Under the pieces are notes generated by a model, which saw only the letters and a program-made list of their open reading frames with translations, did no database searches and was not told the DNA's origin. 64,000 nt of DNA from Streptomyces sp. NBC_01446 (lineage in GTDB: Bacteria; Actinomycetota; Actinomycetes; Streptomycetales; Streptomycetaceae): the NCBI RefSeq assembly GCF_026340095.1, contig NZ_JAPEPO010000001.1, forward strand, positions 5,914,001-5,978,000, in the 5' to 3' direction. Positions 23,567 through 31,853 of the stretch are shown here, in pieces. A program made the translations under genes and the position numbers. Positions within the stretch are counted from its first letter, which is position 1; the number at the start of each line of letters is the position of its first letter.

Positions 23567-23599
23567 TCCTCAAGTGATCTCCCAGCCCTCCCAGCCCTC

Positions 23600-24474
23600 C
23601 TAGCCCTTCCGCAGCTCCTTCAGACGGGCCACGTCCGTCGCGTGGCCCACCTTGCCGCCGGGTGTCTCGATGATCAGCGGCACGTTCTCGGTCGCCGGGT
23701 GGGCCATCAGCGCGCGGAACGGCTCGGCGCCGATGTGGCCGGCGCCGATGTTCTCGTGGCGGTCCTTGTGCGCCCCGGCGACGTCCTGGAGTCGTTGGCG
23801 TGGATCAGCTTGAGGCGGCCCTCGCCCACGGTGTCCACCAGCAGGTCCAGGGTCTGGTTCATGCCGGCGGGGCCCGTCAGGTCGTGGCCCGCCGCGAAGA
23901 TGTGGCACGTGTCCAGGCAGACACCCAGCTTCGGATGCGCGTCCAGCGCGTCGAAGTACGGCCCGAAGTCCCAGGTCCGCGAGCACAGCGAAGAGCCCTG
24001 GCCCGCCGTCGACTCCAGGAGGAGGTACGGGTCGTCGTCATGGGTCAGCTCGTCGAGGAGCGGCAGCATCCGCTCACGCACCTGCGCGAGCGCCACCTCA
24101 CGCCCACGGCCGCCGGTCGCCGAACCCGTGTGCACGACGACGCCGAGCGCGCCTATCTCCCGGGCCCGGCGCAGCGAGTGCCGCAGCGACTCGACGGACT
24201 TCTCCACGGTCGCCTCGGTGTGCGAGCCGAAGTTGATCAGGTAGGGCGCGTGGACGTACGCCGGGATGTCCTCGGCGGCGCAGGCCGCGCGGAACGCCTC
24301 GTCCTGTTTCGGATTGCCGGGCGGCGTCGCCCAGCCGCGCGGGTTGGCGACGAAGACCTGGACGGTCTCGGCGCCGAGCTCGCGCGCGTACGAAAGCCCT
24401 ACGGAGGCCAGGCCGCCGGCGACGGGGACATGGCCGCCGACCGGGTTACGGGATGCGGTGTCGGTGCTGCTCAC
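23600..24474 (-). pseudogene. nfo: Deoxyribonuclease IV (endonuclease IV, AP endonuclease), frameshifted
   Basis: From GTG 24474 the frame reads normal Nfo motifs: GGHVPVAGGL, YVHAPYLINFGSHTEATVEK, VVHTGSATGGRG, LLLESTAGQGSSL, LGVCLDTCHIFAAGHDL and LKLIHANDS. It then runs into nonsense at about 23790. The expected continuation (DVAGAHKDRHENIGAGHIG then VPLIIETPGGK) is in another frame down to stop 23600. A one-base deletion around 23786-23792 joins them into about 291 aa, the usual length. The enzyme cleaves abasic DNA using a tri-zinc site whose later ligands lie after the break. Either a true inactivating mutation or a sequencing error; both halves are otherwise perfectly conserved. Confidence 0.85.
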
Positions 24475-24508
24475 CCGTCAAGGGTGGCACGCGCGCGTGG
24501 CCGTTCCG

Positions 24509-26455
24509 TCAGCGGATCTGGATGGTGATCGTCGACCCCTTCGGGGCCTTGTCACCGCCCGCGACGGACTGCTTCTTCACGGTGTCACCGAAAATACCGA
24601 GCAGACCACGGTCGTCCTCGACACCGAAGCCGCGGGCCTCGAGCTTCTGGTGGGCGTCGTCGACGCTCATGCCCACGACGTCGGGGACCTCGACCATGAC
24701 CGGGCCCTTGGAGATCGTCAGGGTGACCGTGTCCCCCTCGCCGAGCCGCTTGCCCTCCACGGGGGACTGCCGGGCGACGCTGCCCTTGTCCTCGTCCGAG
24801 AACGCGCGCTCCGTGGCGATCTCGGCCTTCAGGCCCACGTCCTGTAGATCAGCGATGGCGTCCTCCTCGGACTCGCCCGTCACGTCCGGGACGTCCACCG
24901 GACCGCCCCTGCTGACCACGAGCGCGATGGCCGAGCCGGTCTTGCGCGTGGTGCCGGACTCCGGATCCGTGGCGATCACCGCCCCCTTGGGGACGTTCTC
25001 GTCGAACTCCTTGGTGACCATGCCGGCCTCCAGGCCCGCGTCCTTCAGCCGGCGCTCGGCCTTGCCGAGGGGCGTGCCCTGGAGGTCGGGGACCTTCACG
25101 GTCTCCGGGCCCAGGGACAGCGTCAGATCCACCGCCCCGTTGTCCCGGATGCGGGCGCCCACCTTGGGGTCGCTGGCGATCACGGTGCCGCGCTTCACGG
25201 TGTCGCTGTACGAGCGCTTGACGTGCCCGAGGTCGAGACCGGCCTGGTCCAGACGCTCCTTGGCCTGTGTCTGCGTCTTGGCGAGCAGCGGCGGGACCTT
25301 CGTGAACTGGCCCGAGTTGATGTACCAGACGCCCGCGCCGAGGCCGAGGGCGAGCAGCACGGCCGCGACGGCCGCGAGCACACCGCGCCGCGGACGACGC
25401 CTCCGGGAAGGGGCGGGCGGCGGGGGCGGCGTCTCGAAGCGGCTCGTGCGGTTGAGCTCCGCCTGCGGGTCCTGGTCGTCGGCGGGCAGCGGGAGCTGCA
25501 CGCCCCTGGTCCGCAGCGCCCGCGGGATCACGCTCGTACGGTCGTCGGAGATGTCACGGTCCCCGAGGTCCTCGGGGCGTGCGGCCGGCGGCACCGTGTC
25601 GAGCTGCGCGTCCGTGAGGGCGGCCCTGGCCGCCCTGGCCTGGGCGAGCAGCGCCACCGCGTCGTACGGCCTGAGGTCGGGCGTGCGCGCGGTCGCCGAG
25701 GCGACGAGCGCGTCCAGCTCCGGGGGCAGGCCGGGAACGGACGCGGAGGGGGGCGGCACGTTCTCGTTCAGGTGCTGGTAGAGGACCTGGGCAGGGGAGT
25801 CGCCCGAGTGCGGCTTGGAGCCCGTGAGCATCTCGTAGAGCACCACCCCGCACGCGTACACGTCGACGCGGGGGTCCGCGGTGCCCGACTCGATCTGCTC
25901 GGGGGCGAGGTAGGAGACGGTTCCGAGGACGGCGCCCGTGGTGTTCGTGACGGTGTCCACAGCCCGTACGAGGCCGAAGTCCGCCACCTTCACGCGGCCG
26001 TCGTCCCCTATGAGGACGTTCTCCGGCTTCATGTCGCGGTGCACGAACCCCGCGCGGTGCGCGGCGCCGAGCGCGGCGAGGACCGGCTCCAGGATGTCGA
26101 GCGCGGCGCGCGGCCGCAGTGCCCCGCGGTCCCTCAGGACGTCCCGCAGGGTGCAGCCCGCGACGTACTCCATCGCCAGATAGACGTACTGGCCGTCCGC
26201 GCCCTGGTCGAAGACCCCGACCACGTTCGGGTGGGAGAGCCGGGCGACGGACTTGGCCTCGCGGATGAAGCGCTCGACGAACGAGACGTCGGCGGCGAGG
26301 GCCGGGTGCATCACCTTGAGCGCGAGCACCCGGTCGAGGCGGGTGTCCACGGCCCTGTAGACCGTGGCCATCCCGCCGACCGCGATGCGTGCGTCGACGC
26401 GGTACCGGCCGTCGAGCACCTGCCCGACGAGAGGGTCCTGAAGGGTCGTGTCCAC
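24509..26455 (-). CDS. Transmembrane Ser/Thr protein kinase with four PASTA domains
   Basis: 648 aa from GTG 26455, a leaderless start (-10 TACACT 7 nt upstream). Hanks-type kinase domain at about 17-280 with GGMATVY loop, Lys47, HRDMKPEN (Asp141) and DFG (Asp159). A linker, one membrane span near 360-382, and four extracellular PASTA repeats follow; these bind muropeptides or lipid II in PknB/StkP kinases. A cell-wall-sensing kinase close to the dcw cluster fits. A homologue of Rv2175c, a known PknL substrate in mycobacteria, is encoded at 30677, so a kinase-substrate pair is possible. PknL itself lacks this PASTA array. Confidence 0.92.
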   Translation of the reverse strand: MDTTLQDPLVGQVLDGRYRVDARIAVGGMATVYRAVDTRLDRVLALKVMHPALAADVSFVERFIREAKSVARLSHPNVVGVFDQGADGQYVYLAMEYVAGCTLRDVLRDRGALRPRAALDILEPVLAALGAAHRAGFVHRDMKPENVLIGDDGRVKVADFGLVRAVDTVTNTTGAVLGTVSYLAPEQIESGTADPRVDVYACGVVLYEMLTGSKPHSGDSPAQVLYQHLNENVPPPSASVPGLPPELDALVASATARTPDLRPYDAVALLAQARAARAALTDAQLDTVPPAARPEDLGDRDISDDRTSVIPRALRTRGVQLPLPADDQDPQAELNRTSRFETPPPPPAPSRRRRPRRGVLAAVAAVLLALGLGAGVWYINSGQFTKVPPLLAKTQTQAKERLDQAGLDLGHVKRSYSDTVKRGTVIASDPKVGARIRDNGAVDLTLSLGPETVKVPDLQGTPLGKAERRLKDAGLEAGMVTKEFDENVPKGAVIATDPESGTTRKTGSAIALVVSRGGPVDVPDVTGESEEDAIADLQDVGLKAEIATERAFSDEDKGSVARQSPVEGKRLGEGDTVTLTISKGPVMVEVPDVVGMSVDDAHQKLEARGFGVEDDRGLLGIFGDTVKKQSVAGGDKAPKGSTITIQIR

Positions 26456-26462
26456 GCAGGTG

Positions 26463-26468
26463 AGTGTA
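26463..26468 (-). promoter_or_regulatory. Kinase -10 box TACACT, leaderless
   Basis: Minus-strand TACACT (26468 to 26463) lies 7 nt before GTG 26455. It sets the start 10 codons inside the longest reading frame. Confidence 0.55.
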
Positions 26469-26549
26469 CGAGCCGCCGCCGACACCCGGCTCCGCAGTCG
26501 TCCGCGAGCGGCCGTACTGCAGCAGAGCTGTGACCGTGCCGTACGGCCC

Positions 26550-27344
26550 TCAGAACGCGGGCCGCTCCGGGTCGAGCCTGGCCATCCCGGACACGGGCGA
26601 CGAGGCCTCGGCGAAGTGCCTGCGGGGGATACGGCCCGCCCGGAACGCCAGCCGCCCCGCCTCGACCGCGTGCCGCATGCCCTCCGCCATCAGGGTCGGC
26701 TCCTGCGCGCGGGTGACCGCTGAGGCGAGCATCACACCGGCGCACCCCAGCTCCATCGCGAGCGCCGCGTCGGACGCCGTCCCGGCGCCCGCGTCCAGGA
26801 TCACCGGCACGCGCGCGTGCTCGGTGATCAGCTGGAAGTTGTGCGGGTTGCGGATGCCGAGCCCGGAGCCGATGGGGGAGCCGAGCGGCATGACCGCGGC
26901 ACAGCCCACGTCCTCCAGCTTCCGCGCGAGCACCGGGTCGTCGTTCGTGTACGGCAGCACGGTGAAGCCGTCGTCGACGAGGATCTCCGCCGCGTCCAGG
27001 AGCTCGATCGGGTCGGGCAGCAGGGTGCGCTCGTCCGCGATGACCTCCAGCTTGACCAGATCCGTGCCGAGCGCCTCGCGCGCGAGGCGGGCGGTCAGGA
27101 CGGCCTCACCGGCGGTGAAACAGCCCGCCGTGTTCGGCAGCACCTGGATCCCCAGCTTCTCCAGGACGGAGAGCACGGAGCCCTGCACGCTCGCGTCCAC
27201 GCGCCGCATCGCGACGGTCGTCAGCTCCGTGCCGGACGCGACGAGGGAACGTTCCAGGACGTCGAGGCTGGGCGCCCCGCCCGTGCCCATGATCAGCCGG
27301 GACGAGAAGGACGTACCGCCGATGACCAAGGAGTCGTCAGCCAT
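26550..27344 (-). CDS. thiG: Thiazole synthase
   Basis: 264 aa from ATG 27344. Makes the thiazole phosphate of thiamine from deoxyxylulose-5-phosphate, dehydroglycine and ThiS-thiocarboxylate. TIM-barrel motifs: FSSRLIMGTGG, LPNTAGCFTAGEAVLTARLA, KLEVIADERTLLPD (Schiff-base Lys), VMPLGSPIGSGLGI and VILDAGAGTASDAALAMELG. Third gene of the riboswitch-controlled thiO-thiS-thiG operon, 4 nt after thiS. Confidence 0.96.
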   Translation of the reverse strand: MADDSLVIGGTSFSSRLIMGTGGAPSLDVLERSLVASGTELTTVAMRRVDASVQGSVLSVLEKLGIQVLPNTAGCFTAGEAVLTARLAREALGTDLVKLEVIADERTLLPDPIELLDAAEILVDDGFTVLPYTNDDPVLARKLEDVGCAAVMPLGSPIGSGLGIRNPHNFQLITEHARVPVILDAGAGTASDAALAMELGCAGVMLASAVTRAQEPTLMAEGMRHAVEAGRLAFRAGRIPRRHFAEASSPVSGMARLDPERPAF

Positions 27345-27348
27345 GGGT

Positions 27349-27564
27349 TCAGCCTCCCTGGACCGCGGTGAGGACCTCGACGCGGTCCCCGTCCGTGAGC
27401 GCGGTGACGGCCCACTGGGTGCGCGGGACGACGGTTTCGTTGAGTGCGGCGGCGACACCGGACGGCGCGCTGGTCAGTGCAGAGACGAGGACGTCGAGCG
27501 TGGTGCCCGGGGCGACCTGGCGGCCCTCGCCGTTCACGGATACGTGGGTGACGGACACGGTCAT
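27349..27564 (-). CDS. thiS: Sulfur carrier protein ThiS
   Basis: 71 aa. Ubiquitin-like carrier: begins MTVSVTHVSVNG and ends with the obligatory Gly-Gly that becomes a thiocarboxylate. Its ATG overlaps the thiO stop by 4 nt (ATGA), giving translational coupling. Confidence 0.95.
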   Translation of the reverse strand: MTVSVTHVSVNGEGRQVAPGTTLDVLVSALTSAPSGVAAALNETVVPRTQWAVTALTDGDRVEVLTAVQGG

Positions 27565-28745
27565 ACGGACTGCTCCACAGAGACGGGTGCGGGGACGGCG
27601 TCGAAGCGCCGCGGGGTGAAGGGGCGGGCCACTTCGGGGAGTGCGCCGGTGGCGAGCACGTGGGCCATGGAGTCGCCGGTGACCGGCGTGAGCAGCACGC
27701 CGTTGCGGTAGTGGCCGGTGGCGAGCAGCAGGCCCGGCAGTGCGGTCGGGCCGAGGATCGGGGCGTTGTCGGGGGAGCAGGGGCGCAGGCCCGCGCGGGT
27801 CTCCGTGAGCGGCAGCTCCGTGATGCCGGGCACCAGCTCGTGGGCGTCGCGCAGCAGTTCGTAGACGCCGCCGGCGGTGACCGTCGTGTCCCAGCCGAGC
27901 TCCTCGCTGGTGGCCCCGACGACGAGCTCGCCGTTGACCCGGGGCACCAGGTAGAGGTTGCCGCCGCGCACGACGGCGCGCACGGTGCGGCTCAGGAACG
28001 GCGCGTACACCTTCGGCACGGTCAGGCGCAGCACCTGCCCCTTCACCGGGCGCACCGGCGGCAGCACGTCGTCGGGGACCCCGGCGAGCCTGCCGCTGAG
28101 GCTGCCGCCGGCGAGGACGACCTGGTCCGCGTCGAGCCCGGTGCCGTCCGCGAGGACCACGCCGCGCGCGCCCTCCCGGGCGACTGTCAGCCGCTCGGCC
28201 CACTGCCGGTGGAACCGCACCCCGGCCAGCTCGCAGGCCGCGACAAGGGCCGTCGCGAGGCGTCGTGGGTCGATCTGATGGTCACCGTCGACGCGCAGGC
28301 CGCCCCGCACGGACGGGGCCAGCATCGGTTCGAGGCGCCGGCACTCACGGCCCGACAGCCACTCCGAGTCCAGGCCCGACTTGTGCTGGAGGGCGTGCAG
28401 TTCCCGAAGGTGCGCGCGGTCGTCCGAGTCGAGCGCGACGGCGAGGGTGCCGCACGCGCGGTAGCCGAGGTCGAGCCCGGTGGCCTCGGAGAGCTCGGCC
28501 GCGAACGCCGGATAGCGGCGCGCGGACTCCACGTTGAGGCCGAGGAGGGTCTGTTCGGTCTCTCCGTAGTGCAGTTCGGTGACGGCGGCGAGCATCCCGG
28601 CCGCCACCTGAGCGGCCCCGCCGCCCGGTTCGGGGTCCACGACCGCGGTGCGCAGCCCGCGCTGCGCGGCCCGCCACGCGGTGACGAGACCGATGATCCC
28701 GCCGCCCACGACCAGGACGTCGGAGCCTTCTGAAGTACGCGACAT
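27561..28745 (-). CDS. thiO: Glycine oxidase ThiO
   Basis: 394 aa from ATG 28745. FAD-dependent oxidation of glycine to the imine used by ThiG. N-terminal Rossmann motif VLVVGGGIIGLVTAWRAAQR (residues 10-29), a DAO-family substrate domain with YLVPRVNGELVVGATSEELG, and C-terminal TGHYRNGVLLTPVTGD, typical of ThiO. First gene of the operon and directly downstream of a TPP riboswitch. Confidence 0.95.
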   Translation of the reverse strand: MSRTSEGSDVLVVGGGIIGLVTAWRAAQRGLRTAVVDPEPGGGAAQVAAGMLAAVTELHYGETEQTLLGLNVESARRYPAFAAELSEATGLDLGYRACGTLAVALDSDDRAHLRELHALQHKSGLDSEWLSGRECRRLEPMLAPSVRGGLRVDGDHQIDPRRLATALVAACELAGVRFHRQWAERLTVAREGARGVVLADGTGLDADQVVLAGGSLSGRLAGVPDDVLPPVRPVKGQVLRLTVPKVYAPFLSRTVRAVVRGGNLYLVPRVNGELVVGATSEELGWDTTVTAGGVYELLRDAHELVPGITELPLTETRAGLRPCSPDNAPILGPTALPGLLLATGHYRNGVLLTPVTGDSMAHVLATGALPEVARPFTPRRFDAVPAPVSVEQSV

Positions 28746-28756
28746 GGGCGTCCAGC

Positions 28757-28848
28757 CCCTCCCTTCGCCGGCATGACCCGGATCAGGTTCGTACGGTCGG
28801 AGGCCGTCCCAGCCTCCCTCTCAGCCCGGTACGTCCGGGCTCCCGCGA
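28757..28848 (-). ncRNA. TPP riboswitch (THI element)
   Basis: On the minus strand the leader of thiO shows the conserved TPP aptamer pieces: GGGAGCCC...GGGCTGAGAGGGAGGC, then GAACCTGATCCGGGTCATGCC and GGCGAAGGGAG, with the P1/P2 pairing segments. Binding of thiamine pyrophosphate should repress thiO-thiS-thiG. The 3' edge lies about 12 nt from the start codon, so control is probably by hiding the GGGAGGGG ribosome binding site. Confidence 0.93.
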
Positions 28849-28907
28849 TGCTTTACGGTGGCCACCCTAAACCGTCCCCGCGACCCTCAGTAAGGGAGCC
28901 CGCCCGC

Positions 28908-29252
28908 ATGGCACGCTCGCTCGACGGACTCGTCCTCGCCCCGGTCGCCGACCAGGCTCCAGGTCAGGTGGGTACGCGGACGCGGTTCACCTACCACGAG
29001 GAGGACGGCCGGATCTGGGCCGAGTACGCGGGCGGGGACGTGGTGCGCGGCCACCTCGTGGGCACCCGTGAGGGCGACCGGATCGACTTCAGGTACGTAC
29101 AGCTGAAGACGGACGCGACGACCTCCTCCGGGCACTGTGTCTCGCTCGTCGTGGACCTTCCCGACGGCCGGGTGCGGCTGGACGAGACGTGGGAGTGGGA
29201 GTCGCAGGCGGGCAGCGGGACGAGCGTCGTCGAAGAGGTCCCCGGCGCCTGA
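28908..29252 (+). CDS. Small conserved protein, N-acetylglutamate-synthase-labelled family (function unproven)
   Basis: 114 aa from ATG 28908 with AAGGGAG upstream. Pattern: FTYHEEDGRIWAEYAGGDVV, RGHLVGTREG, then RYVQLKTDATTSSGHCVS, DGRVRLDETWEWESQAGSG and VVEEV. Short beta-rich proteins of this pattern are sometimes labelled N-acetylglutamate synthase in databases (recall), but no acetyl-CoA-binding motif is visible and I would not trust that name. Divergent from the thiO riboswitch. Confidence 0.6.
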   Translation: MARSLDGLVLAPVADQAPGQVGTRTRFTYHEEDGRIWAEYAGGDVVRGHLVGTREGDRIDFRYVQLKTDATTSSGHCVSLVVDLPDGRVRLDETWEWESQAGSGTSVVEEVPGA

Positions 29253-29368
29253 CGGAGCCGGCGCGGGCGGCCGCGGCGGTCAAACCGGCGGCCGGTGTGG
29301 AAGACGTCACGGGACCGGAGTGACGCGGCCCGCTGACTGACTGAACGTCAGGTGCATATGGTGATCCG

Positions 29369-30604
29369 GTGAGCGAGCAGACCCAGAACCAGGCACCGGT
29401 GCCCCAGGCAGGGCGGCACGTCGTCATCGTCGGCGCCGGGATGGCGGGGGTCCAGACCGCCGTGGCCCTGCGCGAACAGGGCTTCACCGGCGCCGTCACG
29501 CTGATCGGCGCGGAACCCCACCAGCCGTACGACCGGCCCCCGCTGTCCAAGGCCGTCCTGCTCGGCAAGGCCGAGGGGTCCGCCTTCGACGTCGACTTCG
29601 AAGCACTCGACATCACGCTCGAACTGGGCCGCGAGGTCACCGGCGTACGCCCCGCCGAGCACACCCTCGACACCGCCACCGGACCCGCCCGCTACGACGT
29701 CCTCGTCCTCGCGACCGGCGCCGAACCCATCAGGCTGCCCGGCACGGAGGACATCCCCGGCGTCCATCTGCTGCGCACGCTCGACGACGCCGAACGCCTG
29801 CGCCCCGTCCTCGCCGCGCAGCGCGACATCGTCGTCGTCGGCGCGGGCTGGATCGGCGCCGAGTTCGCCACCGCGGCCCGCGAGGCCGGATGCGCGGTCA
29901 CCGTCGTCGAGGCGGCCGAGCGACCGCTCGCCGGGGCGCTGCCCGAGGAGGTCGCCGCCCCCATGGCCGCCTGGTACGCGGACGCCGGGGCAGAACTGCG
30001 CACCCACGCGCGCGTGGAGCACGTCGAACCCGGTGCCGTCCTCCTCGACGACGGCACCCGGGTGCCCGCCGGAGCCGTGGTCGTCGGCATCGGGGCCCGC
30101 CCCGCCACCGGCTGGCTCACCGGCTCCGGCATCACGCTCGGCGCCCACCGCGAGGTCGTGGCGGACGACCGCCTGCGCACCTCCGAACCCGATGTGTACG
30201 CGGTCGGTGACTGCTCGTCCTTCCCTTCGGGCCGGTACGGCGAGCGCCTGATGGTCCACCACTGGGACAACGCGCTCCAGGGCCCCCGTACGGTCGCCGC
30301 CAACATCATCGGCGAGAGCCCGGCGACGTACGACCCCGTGCCGTACTTCTGGTCGGAGCAGTTCGGCCGTTTCGTGCAGTACGCCGGACATCACGCGGCC
30401 GCCGACACCACCGTGTGGCGCGGTGACCCGCAGGGCGCGTCCTGGAGCGTGTGCTGGCTGCGCGAGAGCCGTCTCGTCGGCGTCCTCGCCGTGGGCCGCC
30501 CGCGCGACCTGGCACAGGGGCGCAAGCTCATCGAGTCGGGCGTCCCGCTGGACCCGCAGGTCATCAGCGACCCGACCCGTCCCCTGAAGGCCGCCGTCGG
30601 GTAA
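29369..30604 (+). CDS. FAD/NAD(P)-dependent ferredoxin reductase-like oxidoreductase
   Basis: 411 aa from GTG 29369; -10 TATGGT ends 6 nt upstream (leaderless). Two Rossmann motifs, HVVIVGAGMAGVQTAVALRE (FAD) and DIVVVGAGWIGAEFATAARE (NAD), plus DVYAVGDC for the flavin and a C-terminal reductase domain (PYFWSEQFGRFVQYAG). This is the architecture of rubredoxin/ferredoxin reductases that feed P450s and Rieske oxygenases. No ferredoxin or P450 gene is adjacent, so its partner is elsewhere. Confidence 0.88.
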   Translation: MSEQTQNQAPVPQAGRHVVIVGAGMAGVQTAVALREQGFTGAVTLIGAEPHQPYDRPPLSKAVLLGKAEGSAFDVDFEALDITLELGREVTGVRPAEHTLDTATGPARYDVLVLATGAEPIRLPGTEDIPGVHLLRTLDDAERLRPVLAAQRDIVVVGAGWIGAEFATAAREAGCAVTVVEAAERPLAGALPEEVAAPMAAWYADAGAELRTHARVEHVEPGAVLLDDGTRVPAGAVVVGIGARPATGWLTGSGITLGAHREVVADDRLRTSEPDVYAVGDCSSFPSGRYGERLMVHHWDNALQGPRTVAANIIGESPATYDPVPYFWSEQFGRFVQYAGHHAAADTTVWRGDPQGASWSVCWLRESRLVGVLAVGRPRDLAQGRKLIESGVPLDPQVISDPTRPLKAAVG

Positions 30605-30606
30605 AC

Positions 30607-30629
30607 GCCCCGTGCGGAGGGGCCCTTTT
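30607..30629 (+). terminator. Weak intrinsic terminator
   Basis: Short 5-bp GCCCC/GGGGC stem with a 7-nt loop followed by CCTTTTG, directly after the flavoprotein stop. Confidence 0.4.
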
Positions 30630-30676
30630 GCGCGGCCGCGTTTCCCACTGTCAGTCCGGGATGGCACGCTTGTCCT

Positions 30677-31042
30677 GTGACCGAGATTGACGCAAAGATC
30701 GATGCTCTCGTCCCCGAGTGGCTCACCCTCCCCGACATCGCCGAGCAGTTCGGCGTGGAGGTGACGCGTGTGCGGCAGCTGGTGAAGGAAGGCCAGGTGA
30801 TCGCCGTACGCCGCGGTGAGAACAGGGCGCTGCACGTGCCCGCAGCCTTCATCGACGGCGACAAGGTCGTCAAGGGCCTCACCGGGACCCTGACCCTGCT
30901 CAGGGACGACGGCTACAACGACGCAGAGATGCTGGAGTGGCTCTTCACTCCCGACCCGAGCCTGCCGGGAACGCCCGCGCAGGCGCTGAGCGAGAATCGT
31001 GGCACGGAGGTGAAGCGCCGCGCCCAGGCGCTCGCCGTCTGA
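30677..31042 (+). CDS. Rv2175c-like winged-helix DNA-binding protein
   Basis: 121 aa from GTG 30677. An N-terminal winged HTH (WLTLPDIAEQFGVEVTRVRQ and LVKEGQVIAVRRGENRALHV) is followed by the family-specific C-terminal part (GLTGTLTLLRDDGYNDAEML, then EWLFTPDPSLPGTPAQAL). In M. tuberculosis Rv2175c is phosphorylated by PknL, which abolishes DNA binding. A PASTA kinase gene lies 4.2 kb away here. Targets unknown. Confidence 0.85.
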   Translation: MTEIDAKIDALVPEWLTLPDIAEQFGVEVTRVRQLVKEGQVIAVRRGENRALHVPAAFIDGDKVVKGLTGTLTLLRDDGYNDAEMLEWLFTPDPSLPGTPAQALSENRGTEVKRRAQALAV

Positions 31043-31056
31043 CCTGACAACCGTCC

Positions 31057-31091
31057 GGCGTGCGGGCCGCGCCCACCGCGGCCCGCACGCC
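31057..31091 (+). terminator. GC-rich hairpin between the Rv2175c-like gene and thiE
   Basis: A perfect 15-bp stem (31057-31071 with 31077-31091), 5-nt loop, no T-tract. Only 23 nt lie between it and the thiE start, so thiE is transcribed either by read-through or from a promoter overlapping the hairpin. Confidence 0.7.
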
Positions 31092-31114
31092 ACCGACCAC
31101 GGGGGGACTCACCC

Positions 31115-31768
31115 ATGGCCATGGCCGCCACGCAGCGCGCCCAGCTCGCCGACGCACGCCTGTACCTGTGCACGGACGCCCGCAAGCGCCAGGGCGACCT
31201 CCCCGAGTTCCTCGACGCCGTCCTGGCGAACGGCGTGGACATCGTGCAGCTGCGCGACAAGGGCATGGAGGCGGGCGAGGAGCTGGAGCACCTGGCCGTC
31301 CTCGCCGACGCCGCCGCCCGCCACGGCAAGCTGTTCGCGGTCAACGACCGGGCGGACGTCGCCCACGCCGCCGGCGCCGACGTCCTGCACCTGGGCCAGG
31401 GCGACCTGCCGGTCGCGGCCGCCCGCGCCGTCCTCGGCGGGGACGTCCTGATCGGCCGTTCCACGCACGCCGACACGGAGGCCGCCGCGGCCGCCGTCCA
31501 GGACGGCGTGGACTACTTCTGCACCGGCCCCTGCTGGCCGACCCCCACCAAGCCCGGGCGGTACGCGCCCGGCCTCGACCTGGTGCGTTACACGGCCTCG
31601 CTCGGTACGGACCGCCCCTGGTTCGCGATCGGCGGCATCGACGCGGGAAACCTGGACGAGGTGCTCGAAGCGGGCGCCCGGCGCGTCGTCGTCGTCCGTG
31701 CCATCACCGAGGCGGACGACCCGGGCGCGGCGGCGGCCGACTTCGCGAAGCGGCTGCGTACGGCCTGA
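31115..31768 (+). CDS. thiE: Thiamine-phosphate synthase
   Basis: 217 aa from ATG 31115 (ATG 31121 also possible). Joins HMP-pyrophosphate and thiazole phosphate to thiamine monophosphate. TIM-barrel motifs: RLYLCTDAR, DIVQLRDKGMEAGEELE (pyrophosphate-binding), FAVNDRADVAHAAGADVLHLGQ, IGRSTHA and WFAIGGIDAGNLDEVLEAGA. It is separated from thiO-S-G and lacks a recognisable TPP riboswitch of its own. Confidence 0.95.
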   Translation: MAMAATQRAQLADARLYLCTDARKRQGDLPEFLDAVLANGVDIVQLRDKGMEAGEELEHLAVLADAAARHGKLFAVNDRADVAHAAGADVLHLGQGDLPVAAARAVLGGDVLIGRSTHADTEAAAAAVQDGVDYFCTGPCWPTPTKPGRYAPGLDLVRYTASLGTDRPWFAIGGIDAGNLDEVLEAGARRVVVVRAITEADDPGAAAADFAKRLRTA

Positions 31769-31841
31769 CCGCCCGGACGCGTTCCGCCAAGACGTGTGTC
31801 CGCAGGGTGGACGGGGATTAGTGACGGGGCGCTCCCGTGGC

Positions 31842-31847
31842 TAACCT
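31842..31847 (+). promoter_or_regulatory. -10 box TAACCT, leaderless promoter for metF
   Basis: TAACCT ends 6 nt before ATG 31854; no ribosome binding site. Confidence 0.5.
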
Positions 31848-31853
31848 GCCCAT

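Noticed and set aside
28908..29252. True N-acetylglutamate synthase for arginine biosynthesis
   Set aside because: 114 aa without a GNAT or kinase-like fold motif and no arg genes nearby; the database label appears unreliable.
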